Made by a program: the position numbers and the translations under genes. From assembly GCF_037975245.1 (NCBI RefSeq), contig NC_092573.1, forward strand, positions 2,482,501 through 2,546,500: a stretch of 64,000 bases of DNA, written 5' to 3'. Of the stretch, positions 22,838 to 34,865 are shown piece by piece (position 1 is the stretch's first letter; the number at the start of each line of letters is the position of its first letter). The stretch is from Apostichopus japonicus (lineage: Eukaryota; Echinodermata; Holothuroidea; Aspidochirotida; Stichopodidae). Below the pieces are notes generated by a model. It worked only from the letters and a program-made list of their open reading frames with translations, did no database searches and was not told the DNA's origin.

Positions 22838-24110
22838 CTGCGAGCGAGACAAAAATATATATATATATATATATATTAATCTTATATATTTACAGCATTA
22901 GATGTCCCAGTGAGGCAAAATGCCTTGTAGCTATAGTAACAAGCTTGTTGAAGTTGGAGCATTGGTGACCATTATTTGACCTTCCAGCATATATTTGAGT
23001 ACATTTTCTCAAAGAGAGAGAGAGATAGAGCGAGGGGGGGGGGGCGGTGGCTCAGACCAATTAAATATGAGTCATGTGATTTGTAATAATGTGTTTAATA
23101 TTTCTAATATGAATAAACCTCTCCTGTTGACTGGCTGGTTTCCTTACATAACCACATTTCAACAATATTATTCTTGAGCATAACAGGTTTTGTTTGCTAT
23201 TAAACCCCCTAAAGACATCAAAGAATTTAGCTATATGTATCACCCTGTGACCTTTGACCTTTTCAGGCAATAAATACTTCCATGCACCAATGAAAACAAC
23301 CCCTCATAGAAACGAAAGTGTTTATACCTTACAGGATATAGAGGATCCCACAAATAAATATCAAAACGATGAAAGTGATAACATCTTCATTTCCTTTTCG
23401 TTGCGATTCTTAGCGGTAACATTATACTTTTTACTATCCTCGATGAGATATCAAAGTCTTGAAGAACAGGAAATATGCTAACGCTGCTCAAAGTTTGCCC
23501 AATCAAATCAACTATTTGCATTTCCTTGCCAAATTTACATAATCGCACTCCATTTGTATTTTCATTCCAGTAACTTGCGCATTGTTCTCCACAAATGCTA
23601 TCAATTCTTGCAACTTTTTTTCTTTTCTTTCGGCCACTTAAATAAATGGATATTCCTGTGGCGGGTCAAAATCAAATCCGCATAGCATTTTGTACTGCGG
23701 TGGCGGGTATAGGATGTCTTCATATTTGGTGGTATCTTGTAAACGCAATTGGTTACAGTAGAAAGAATGACGTCATTCCAGCAGTTCGGCTAAAAATGTT
23801 TGTTTGTGTTCTTTTTATACCTCAACCTACGTATATTCTCATGGAGGAACAATCATATTTCTTCAAACACAAAAGTTGCATTTTGATGAATATTCTAAAA
23901 TTACAGAGAGCTTAATTGACAGCTATCAAAATGCCAAATGTTTCAATCTGGTTTCAAGAATAAATCAACAAAAAGATTACCATAAGAAATGTAAATCCTT
24001 TGAAGAACATTTATCGTTATCAAATTATGAATATCACAGACCATCTAGTACTGTGATCCATTGCAGGGATGAACCCAGGGCTTAGACAGCCAAAATAGGT
24101 TACCCTCAAC

Positions 24111-24136
24111 CAGGGAGTTGTCATACCAACACCCTG
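24111..24136. repeat. Imperfect relative of the CAGGGAGTTG palindrome
   Basis: Arms cagggagttg (24111-24120) and caacaccctg (24127-24136) pair at 9 of 10 positions around a 6-base loop. The end sequence matches the copies at 30.6 and 42.3 kb, but no clear flanking duplication remains. It may be a decayed copy. Confidence 0.4.
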
Positions 24137-26048
24137 ATTGAACCAATTATATCTTGAGTTGGTGAAAAGATATCAGAGATGTGGTTTCCAACTATTAAAC
24201 TGTGGAATATTTTTCTTTCCAAAAAGAGTTGCATTGTTTGCCACCAGAATACCTCCTTTAATAGGTGCAGTTTGCAGGGGGGGGGGGAGGAGTTTAGCCA
24301 TCAGATGGCTTTAGTCTTGCTTATCAATTAACATGGAAATAAGACTACCCCTAAGGTATACACCCAGGTAGGTATCATATATGTAGGTTTTCTCTGGTAA
24401 TACAGTTGTGATACTTGCATTGAGAGTTAACAAACTTTATTGTCAAACTGAGAATTCAACAAAGAGTAACCACGGTATCAGCATCCTTGCAAATTAGCAT
24501 AATGACATGGAGACCTTGGGTTTCAAAACGCATCCACCTCAGTTAAACTAAACCCACCCAGCATTCTCCTTACAAGCAATTGACTACATACACACATCAA
24601 AGGCTTCACCTAAATAGCCAATTCTTTCAGAAAAAAACCACGATCCAGTTAAAAGAGTCCTCCCCCAAGTGGAAAGGACTCCAAACATTTTCAGAACACA
24701 AGGATGCTTTGAAGTTTGGATCTCTTTCATGGATCTCAATTGCAGATTATCATCGGCAAACAATTAACGGAAGACAAACTTCTCATTCGTCCCCAAAATT
24801 TAAAGTCCTGAAGTCAGGCAGCATCTGTAGACCCACTTAAAAATACTGAAATGAATCAGTGGGTGGGACTCACAAGCTCACCCACAACAGAAGATAATAG
24901 CAGTGTCCATGTGGCATGTAGTAAAATTTCATTTGGCTGGTGGGTGTTAGTATTTCACTTGGTGATCACAAAGGGGGTGAAATTTTTAACACAGTGATAC
25001 ACCCACCTCGAACTGCTTCCCGACCGAGTGAAAACTGACTAGTCGGTAAATACTGAAAGTGTAAATAGGGCTGTTTCAGGTGGCTTTGTGTGCCATGATT
25101 CAAACTTGTTGTAGAATGGATAAGCTCCGCCCATCGACAAAGTTTGGCAGAGAAATGATCTAGGTGTTTATTTAGTGGAAGAAATGGCTGCTATGTGTTT
25201 GCGCTGTAGAGAGTCAACACTTGAAAGAAAAACATGGCAAACAACCCCTATGGGATCAAATAAAAGAAAAGAAATTGGGTGAGGTAGTCCATTAGCTATA
25301 GGGGTACAAATAGTAGACAGATCTTAGGTAAATTATTCTACAAAATATTTGCACACCTCCAGGAATTTGTCACACTCTCCACCTCTCTCTCTGTCGATCG
25401 ATCTTTCCCACATTCTTATACCTGTTACTGTGCAAATTTAGACAACACGAAGGGGGAACAATAACACCGCAGGAAAATTCAACAGCTAAAAACGAAGAAA
25501 CTAAACACTACAGGGAAAGGTAAGTTTACAGTGAGTGTCTGTCTTTTTTCTGTTTTACCTCGCTGAAAAAAAGAAGAAGAATGTTGAGCTACTGTCGGTA
25601 ATAAAGCTGACATGTTTTGTTTTTTTCTCGGTTTAGGGACTTAAAGCGATGTCTCCTAGCCAACCTCTTCCTCTGTGGGGGGGGGTGGGGGTGTTAACTT
25701 CATGTTATGAGCAATGTGCAGCTAAATGTAAGCATATTCTATGGTATGTTTATATCCATTATTTCCCATTGTGCAGAGTTTTGTTCTCTTTCTTCCTGCT
25801 AGCAAACAAGCATAAATAATATCAGTTAATACTCTCACATCTGTCATTTACAAATGGATAGTGAAACCAAATCGTTGGCTAACACCATTTACATCGAAAA
25901 GAAAAAAATTCAAGAATCTCATATTCAGTGCCAAACGGACCATGCAAACTATGTGCTATTTGTTTCAATTTCATTTCTATCATTATCCTTCGTGCTTTTT
26001 TTTTTAAGATTATCTCTTAGAGTCTTTTTAATCCTCTTATAATCAAGA

Positions 26049-26125
26049 TCATAACAACAATCATAACAATAACAACAACAACAACAGCAACAATAACAAT
26101 GATGATCATAATAATAATACTCAAT
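26049..26125. repeat. CAA/ATAA-rich microsatellite
   Basis: Imperfect runs of caa, cataa and aat triplets over about 75 bases in intron 8. No function was recognised. Confidence 0.85.
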
Positions 26126-27417
26126 ATCCTATCCGTTCAACGTTTTATACTATCCCAATTCTCACTTTTTTGTTATCTACCCTCCAACCAAAAAGAAGAA
26201 ACACCCTCATCATCATTTTCTTCAAACAAATGCACCAAATAATGTTTATTGCAAGTCCAATGAGAAATAGACTAGCATATTCTTGTCTCTCTTCAATACT
26301 GTACACAACGGACAGGCACAAGGCGAGAAGGGGGCACAAGGCTACGGTGGTTACGACCAACAATTTATTATTTAAAAAAAAAGACTTCACAGATCTTTGT
26401 ATTTATTCACGTTGTTGACGAAGACGAGGGAGGAAGAAAGAACGAGAGAAACATTTAGAGTTTAGATCTGCTTACGAACCAGGATGTGTCAACGGACAAC
26501 ACAATATCTCTCTCATTACAAGAACAACTCTCCTCTTATCAAGTTGCAAAACGGAATAGAACATGTTATGCTTTCCTGTTCCTGGTTAATAACACGGGCA
26601 GGTATCCTAACAAAATTGACAGCTCAAATTCTCTTTAATAGCCGTCTCGACTTCCTGTAAACAGTTTCCTCATATCGGGGCAGTTATTATCTTTGACACA
26701 GATCCATGGACAAAGAAACGGATCTCAAATCCAATCTGCTTTCAGAGAGTTCACGTTTAGCGCCAGAGTTAGATGGTTTAGTCTTCCTCGTTTCAATCTA
26801 TTAATTGGCTTAATGCACACAACAATCTGATGGCTTCCCTTAAATGCCAAATCTTTGTTCTAGGAAGGGCAGGTTTATCACTTGCAAATTATTTCTTGAA
26901 GTGAAAATGTAGACATGACACATTCTGGGTCCTGTGATATTGAAGCCGGAGCACAGAGAACTCATACCCGATTTCTACTTAATTTTGTTCAGTGTTTCAG
27001 ATGTAATAGACATGATCATACTCACTTGCAAGACTATAAAGTTCCCTTTTAACACTTTTAGCGAGGACAAGATGAAAAATGAAATCCCTGGAAAGTTTGT
27101 TACAACTATAACTTCAAGACCACATTCAGTTGTACAGAAATGATCAGGTTGAATTCAAAGTTATGCCCAAATCATTTAATAGGTCAACTCCTCATAGTAT
27201 AACAAAAACTGGACGATTGTGGTCTCAGATAACAAGTTGACAAAGCACCAATTTTATAAAGTTGGCTATGATGATACAATTTAATTTTCTAGGCAAACAT
27301 CTTTTTTTTACAGAAAGTGAACAGAATATTCTATTTTGACAGAGAATATCATAATTTTACTGATCGACATCTCCAATCGGGTATCATGGACAGCTGAGAG
27401 GCTGTACTCAGCAAAGT

Positions 27418-27451
<34 letters not shown>

Positions 27452-28354
27452 GAGAATAGCAGGCTTTTAGAAAAATGCCTTAAAAGTGACTCCAAAGGTT
27501 AAAACGAAATGAAAAATCTGATCAGCACTCAATCTGTTGTTTTATCCTGTTTTGGGAGTCTTATGATGTCATTCAAAGTCCCTTAATTGATGTCAAGAAA
27601 TGCCATTTGTGTGGTTCAGGTTTTGATATTATTTACTTGCGTTGCTAAAAAAAAATCTATAACAGGAATAAGTCAATAAACATCTACCCGGATGAAACCT
27701 TCATTTTGTTAAAGAAATGATTATCAACTAGGGAGTTTGTAGTCATGGGGAAGTCTTTATTAATTGCCGGTTTCCTGTCAATTCTGTCCTAGTCTCCTAT
27801 TTTCTCTCTTCTTAGGAAAACAACTTGTCCACAAATGTTTATTTTTGGTGATGTAGCAACTATAAGTAAGACATTTTGAGTAATCATTACGAAAGAGGAA
27901 GTCACTTTGTTTTTGTTTTGCAATAATCTCAGATTATTTTGCAAGTATATATTTTTTTAAGTATTTGCACAAGCAAGTGGTGGGCTGGTCTAAATCACAT
28001 GACGACGACTCGAGTGCATCCATAATTAGAGAGAAAAGTAATTTATTGATTGTATAAACTTTCCACAGGGATCTTCAGGGGCCCCCAGTAGTTGATTATA
28101 CAAGGTCATTCTTAGCTGATAGAATTTCGTTTAGACTAGTAAATATTGAACTGTCAATGCAGTTCCTAAAAAATTCCCAATGTGTGGACAAATATTTCTG
28201 GTTGTTTTGTTTTAAATTTGAATTGTTTTTTTTTAAATACTTTTTATTTATTTATTTATTTTTTTATATATTTTTTTTAAGTGAGACTATAAAATATAAA
28301 TCACAGCATTTTCATTCTAAATATACACTATTCCCCATCCACTTCCAACCTGAT

Positions 28355-28505
28355 TATACAGGTTTTAGGGGGACTATAGGCCCCAGGTAGGGGCGCAGTA
28401 AATTTGGTGAGAATCTAGGCAAACATGGGATATATAAAGGGTGGAAAATGGGCCCGGTCATATAATTGCCCCAGGAGCCCCAACCTTGCTCTCAACACCA
28501 CCACT
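28355..28505. repeat. Dispersed repeat, copy 2
   Basis: Shares the ordered words gg(g)ac.atagg/ctagg(a/c)aaac, tgggatatat, a ggcacagg/gggcccgg region, taattg.cc and gctctcaa.ac with the stretch at 19010-19165 on the same strand. The copies are diverged and probably belong to an old interspersed family. No coding capacity or terminal repeat was recognised. Confidence 0.4.
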
Positions 28506-30604
28506 AACCCAACTCTACCCACAATTATATCAAAAACCCTTTTCAGCCATTAGCAAGTTTGCTATACATGGTCAAGTTCAGTTGCAGTTCATTGCATTTT
28601 CAGAATAAGATTGTAAGATTGACCCTTACCAACTCTCATTTAACCTTTTCCAAAAGTTAAGACCATAGTGAAAGCATCCCAGTGTGCTCTAAACCTCTGT
28701 ATATATAAAGTGAATTTGTATTCTCACTGGAAATAGCCTAAGGTGGTATACCTGGAAAAAAATTTTTTTGTCAAAATCACCTTCCAATTAGCGAGCTGCA
28801 ATTATCAGATGAGGTGCCACTAAAACGGTCTAGCGATAATGCTTGCCAATATATCACAGCCAGGGAACAGGAGGTTACAGAGGGAAAAAATAAATTTGAA
28901 GGAAGCAAACGCAAGTGGCGAATATGGAATATGCATGGAGGATCGAGGGGAGGGTATTATTGTATAGCGATTACAAAAAAAAACTCCATTATTAGCGAGG
29001 ATTGTTCATCCCCCTCATCATATCTTTCAAAGACTTAAAAAGGTTTTGAATAAAATTTACAAAACAGAAACAAGAGGAGCAAAAGAAGATGAAGAAGTAA
29101 AAAGAGGAAAGAAAGAAAGAGAGAAGAGAAAGCAAGAAAAGTTTGTTTTTGGCTCCCTGGCAATAAGAACAATAACATTAAATCCAGACGTACACTTCTC
29201 TTCTGTCAATTATAGAAAGGAGTGGAGCAAATGGGGAATGGGGGTTTTTCAAAACATATCATAGAAAACTATCATAAATGAAGTTATGAACTTCTTTTGA
29301 CCTGGAGTGCTGTTTGTTGATAACATGTTATATCAGCTTGGAAGGTTGCTTGGTTTCTGTTGACTCTATAAACAAGCAAACTGACCTACCAAGCCTAAGC
29401 TGACTGTCATTTTAGTTTGTTACCACCAAACTTATGATTTGGTGTACCGGCATGGTTTCACTGGGTCATGTGGTGTTTGTGGTTGAGCTAAGTATGGACT
29501 GAATACCTGCCCTCTGGCTGTGGAGGATTGATGTGGTAATTCTGAGCCTTGACATGTAACAATCATCAAAAGTAAAAAAAAAAGATTAAACAAAAATTAA
29601 AAGAAAATTATGACAACCTGGCCAAGTATGCTGTGTAAAGAATGAGAAAATCTACTTTTGGGGGGGGGGGGTGTGAAACCTAGTTGAAGTTAGCTTCTTT
29701 AAAGACAGATTCTGATCAGTGTGGGAGGAGGTACTTAATATCTGTTGTTGGAAGTGAATGGTACATAAAACATCAGTGGATGGTACATGGAATACATGCA
29801 CAGTGCTACATATGATAAAGTGGCAGGTACATAAACAACTGTATGCAAGGCACAAAGTGTATGTCTTATTCTGTATTTTTTCTCCATTTCTGTCAAAAAT
29901 TGTTTACTGCTAAGTGAGAAGATAGGCTTGACAATGGGGCTTTGATTATCGCTTATGTACCCTCTCCCTTCTTCTCCATCTCTCCCCTTCTCCACCTCTT
30001 CCCCACCCCCCCCCACCCCACCCCCAAATCCTCCTCCACTTCATTTACATGAAACAGAACATTGATCTTTAAAGAAACGATTGCTTCTTACAGAGCTACA
30101 ACCTAACTTACAATTTCATAATCTATAACATCTATTGATGCTCACTTTTTGGGTTTGTTTTGTCCCAGGTTTTGATTGCATGAACCAAGAAGAACCTTCA
30201 CTGACAGCATTCCTTCAAGTCAATATATCCCTTGCTCCATTAACACTTCTCCATAACACCCATCCAACCCATGTAATAGCCTTCAGTTTAGCATACCAAT
30301 CTCTTTGTTCAATATCTGTCAGAGGATTACTTGTTATTTTTTGACCTTGGTAGTTGATCTTCAGTCAAAAAATAGGAATTCCTGCTGGGGAAATAGCTAA
30401 CGCTGAATGGGAACCACACAAACATCTTCTTTTGTGGTGAGCACAAAAGGCTGTAATTGTTTTGGCTAGTGCTATTAAAATGCTGGAAAAAATAAAATAA
30501 AAAAGAATGGCAAAGGGGGGGGAGATGAAAGAAAAACTGAAAAAAATCAAAGGGTTAGTCACACAAACTGAGCAAAACACCTTTTGGCAGATATTGTAGA
30601 CATG

Positions 30605-30653
30605 GTTGAAACAGGGAGTTGTTATGGGATCCATAACAACTCCCTGGTTGAAT
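30605..30653. mobile_element. Miniature palindrome related to the 42.3-kb copy
   Basis: The 16-base arms (30612-30627 and 30631-30646), beginning cagggagttgttatgg, are perfect inverted copies around a 3-base loop. The flanks gttgaaa (30605-30611) and gttgaat (30647-30653) match at 6 of 7 positions, like a target-site duplication. The outer 12 bases of each arm are identical to those at 42.3 kb, while the flanks differ completely. Two copies in unrelated flanks argue for a mobile origin. Confidence 0.5.
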
Positions 30654-32818
30654 TGACAAAGCTTGGCACTATCAAAGTATCAGCAAAGGTTTAAAGCGAT
30701 GTAACCATCACTGAGAACTGAAAAAATTGTTTGATATTATGTGGCAATTTTTTTTTTTTTTTTTTTTTTTAACTCAGCTTAGCTTACATCAAGCACACTT
30801 TTTACTCCCACGTGGGGTCATGCTGGGCATCGACTTGTCAATTTCCAGGAAAAGGAAGTGAAAAACATTTTGAGGGAGATATTTAACAAGATGACAATTT
30901 TTACTACTATCAAAACCGGCCAGAAAAAATGGTACCTGAACAAAAGCTCAGAAGGGGGTCACAGATTACGGGTCTGTTTTTTCTTTAATTAATAAATCAT
31001 TATTTTCCACGAACCGAGTCATGAGTGATTCTCTTAACAATTACCGTGGCGTCTGAGACTTAAGTGTACGACAGAAAAAACTTGCGTAGATCATTCTATG
31101 GGAAACTGAAGGATATCCCCAGGGCATTAGGGTGGAGGAGAAGGGAGGATGCTGACAAATTTTAAACCACAATATGAATACAGAAGGTTTTACTCAAGAC
31201 TACAAAGGTTACCATTTTAACTTAAATTGTGTGTGTGTAGTTAAGATCAGAAATCACAATCGTGAATTCTGTATGTGTGTTTTTTTCTTGAAAGAGAGAA
31301 GCGAGATAAACATAATTGTCATGTGACAACTGACCTGAGTAAAAAACAAAATTCAGCTAACTTTCAAACCCAGGGTTCGATTCTACATTTCAGTATGCCT
31401 TGGTACAAAGTGGTACGACCCAAAACCCTGATCCTTGTCTACAATGTTTCTTCCACCACACTGAAGGTATGATTAATTCAAGTTTTATAGGCTCATATTT
31501 ACAAGCGAACAGCTTGAAGTACATTCCTGCCATATACCACACTGGAAACCACAGTTACCGCAAAAACCACAAACCAGCCTTCGATTTCTAATACACATTT
31601 TGCCAGTCATCTAACCTCCAGAAAATTTCAACCCAGGGACAGGACAAGACTTTAGAGAGAGGGTGACCACTTGAGAGACCCCTTGCAGTCTCTTGTGGTC
31701 CAGTAAAATTATTTCTCCCAATTTGAGAGGGGAAAAACAGAATATAGAGAACATGTTTGACCTCTGCACCTGGTAGCATGGTGGTGCTGATAAGGTACAG
31801 AGATGCATATTTGCATCCTCATCATGTCTGTTATTCAAGTGAACCTCAGAAACAAAACTGGGAGATAATTTACTATCATGGCCTGGGTTCATTACAAGTC
31901 AAAACTATGACATAAACTATATGGATCATTGCCAATGCTATAGTGTTTGACAAATTTGAATGCTGTGGGTTCCTCAATCCTTTCCATTTTATTTTGGATT
32001 CTTTGAGGAATCTATGCATAATGCATTCATGTTTCGATGATAGCTGTCTGTCTGTCTGCTTGTGAAAGTGTCTGCGATGCTTGTTTGTCATCATGTTATG
32101 TTAATATGTCTTTAAAAGGGAACATTGGTTTTATATCTTCTTCTTTTTCTTCTTGCTTCCTTCCCTTTTTTCTCTATTCTTGCTTGGGAGTTTTCTACTT
32201 TGTTTTAGTCCATGAGGAACACTGCCATTCACAAACTACACTATGCTTGCTATATATATTTAACTTCAGTCAATCACATGTGTTTATTGTACATCGTTGT
32301 AACACAAAAAAAAAAAAAATGGAACGAAATTGAAAAATGTCATACTTGACATGCCTCACATACAAGAATCCCACCCTATCTGGTATATAGGTCAAGGGTC
32401 ATTCTATAGCTACAAAGGTACAGCTGAAGAAACAGTCAAGGAACAACTAGGTGTATAAAGCCCGTCTAGACTGCAATAACAACTTTGTGACACATGGTTC
32501 ATTCAGGTGGCTACATTTATGGTGAAAGTGCAAAGGTAAAGGTCAGAGGTCAAGAAAGTCCAATCATTCAAAGTGTAAGGAAAACCCCAGCATGTTGGTA
32601 ACCAAGTGTCAACCATGTCATTTGAGCAGACACATGCACACAGTGTTTGCAACTAGATACTTTAGTTGCGGAGATTGTCATTGTCAGTAGTACCACATTT
32701 TGTTTTAAAAGACTAGGAGAAGAATGCAGCTAGTATTTTTGATTGCAGTTATAACAGCTATGGTAGTGTATGTTGTGTTGTGCGTATATCAGAGATCATT
32801 AGCAGGAGTGATTGTTCC

Positions 32819-32890
32819 ATATATAAATATATATCTATCTATATATATGTATATATATATACATACATATACGTATATATATATAGATAT
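32819..32890. repeat. TA-rich microsatellite in intron 8
   Basis: Imperfect TATA/TATC/TACA steps extend over about 70 bases. Open frames on both strands here are repeat artefacts. Confidence 0.9.
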
Positions 32891-34845
32891 GAGTTAAAAC
32901 AACATGAACTCTTTATTACTGGCACTTCAATAGCAAGAATCAGACAGGAAAGACAAAGCATACTTTCTTTTGTTTTCCATTTCCTTTGTGTCACAGTTAC
33001 ATCAATCATGCATAATATTAAACTAGGAATCATCCTTCCCATATGAGGAAATGCAAAATGAGAAAGGAATTAAGGAAAGAAAAGAAAAGAAAAGAAAAGG
33101 ACAATTTTTTTTGTGCGCATCATGAAATATTGATCACTCTGTCGTGGAAAGTTAAGGAAGTACATAGATCAGAGGTTAGTGAATCCCGTACGATGAAAAT
33201 TGGGTTACGTTCTCTTGACGTTTAAGGAAGAGTTTAAAGCAAATTCAAGTTTGCGAGGAAGGAAGTCATTTGAAGACTTATCAAACTGATATGGTTCAGA
33301 TGACAGAACTTGACTAGTGGAATTTTTGGCTCTTTTTCTTTGCCAACTTGAGAAGACCACAAATGATAGATTTGTGAGTTAGAAATATGTCGTTGGGTGT
33401 CATACATATACAAATTATGAAATAATTTAATTATTTAATTAAGCTATTTCTACTGTCAAATCACTGTATCCATGAGCATTGATGTTGTGAGAAGTCTTAA
33501 ATTTCTACCAGGAATTTAAAACTTAACAGCAAATATAGAAGATGAGCTTACAAATTGTGCCATGTTGAACTAGATATAATTTACCGTGGTAACAACACAT
33601 GTGGAATGTGATCATTGGTCTATCAGGGTCAAAGGTCATCAGTGTTGGGTACCAATTATATTGGGGAGTCAATTGGTGGTCACTGATGATTATTAATTCT
33701 CTACTAGAACCGGTCTCTTTGTCTGGGAATTATGTTGGAGAATCAAAACCTCCTGGAATTTTTTAAAATTTTTATTAAAGCCTGTAGCAACTTTTTAGGA
33801 TGCTTTAATTTGGGAGTAACACTGATTACCATTCAATACAATAGCATTCGAACTCCCTTGGAACTTATCACACAGAAAATAAAAAATGGATCCCTCCAAT
33901 TCAAGAGAAGAAATGAAAAACTTAGGAATGTGGATAGCTCACAGGAGCATTTGCATGACTTCAGCTCTGATAATTTAGTTTAAACCACCCCCCCCCCTCG
34001 AAAATAACAACTTTGAAGGCAACCGAAACAATTGTAATAGGTACATCAAGATGGACCATTATCTTTAGTAGCAGGTGAGCTGATTTACCATTATGTACCA
34101 GTTTTCAAGACCAGGTTTACCGACAATCAAATACTTATCAAATGAAAATGAAAATTGAGCAATCCAATGGAACCCATTACCAGTTTTAATTACCCATTCA
34201 TCGTCAATTAGCAAATTTTGAGTTTTCTAAACTAAACCTCAATGGCTCCATTTTCGTATTTAGTACCATATGGATCATGTACACAAAAATTGCAAATATC
34301 AACAGTTTACAGGTATTTTAAACTTTTTGCTCCTTACTTGAGAAGAAACTCCAACGGCCAAGCTTTAAGACTAGACATTGATATGGTGTTCTTTGTTTTT
34401 CAATGAATAAATATCGAAAATTTGTGAAAAGGTTCTTAAAAAGTACAAGGAGATGGGAAAGAGAGCTATTAACCAATGGGATAAGAGACCCTAATCAGCT
34501 TACTTGACCACTAAGTAGCTTGCCCAGAATTGACTCTTTTGGTTTCAAATGTACAACTGATTGATCGAGTGGACTATAGCTTTATAACAATAGCCACTGA
34601 CTCTTTTAACTGACTCGTTCAATTCAATTTCATCCATACTCACTGAATATTCATGACTAATTAAACTTTGCATAGTTACCTCTAAGCCAACCTGCCAATC
34701 AGAGATGCTTAACTGCTTACTAACATACAAAGGGGGATAGAATCAAATCTGTTGTTGTATAATGACACTAACAAGGTTTGTATGACCAGTTTTGGGATTA
34801 TTGCTGCCCGCCCATAGGAAGAAATGAGGAAATGTTATTCTTCAC

Positions 34846-34865
34846 GGGGGGGGGGGGGGGGGGGG
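34846..34865. repeat. Homopolymer of 20 G
   Basis: An uninterrupted G run on the plus strand (C run in the groucho transcript). Its length is likely variable between individuals and error-prone in sequencing. Confidence 0.95.

Noticed and set aside
22630-22968. 112-codon plus-strand frame rich in Ser-Pro-Leu
   Set aside because: Antisense shadow of exon 9 and its Glu-Arg microsatellite.
27423-27450. A28 tract (and T23 at 30748-30770) as possible retroposon tails
   Set aside because: No element body, target-site duplication or related copy could be recognised beside either tract.
31371-31390. ggttcgattc word like a tRNA/SINE B box
   Set aside because: No A box at the right distance, no cloverleaf, and no A-tail or flanking duplication.
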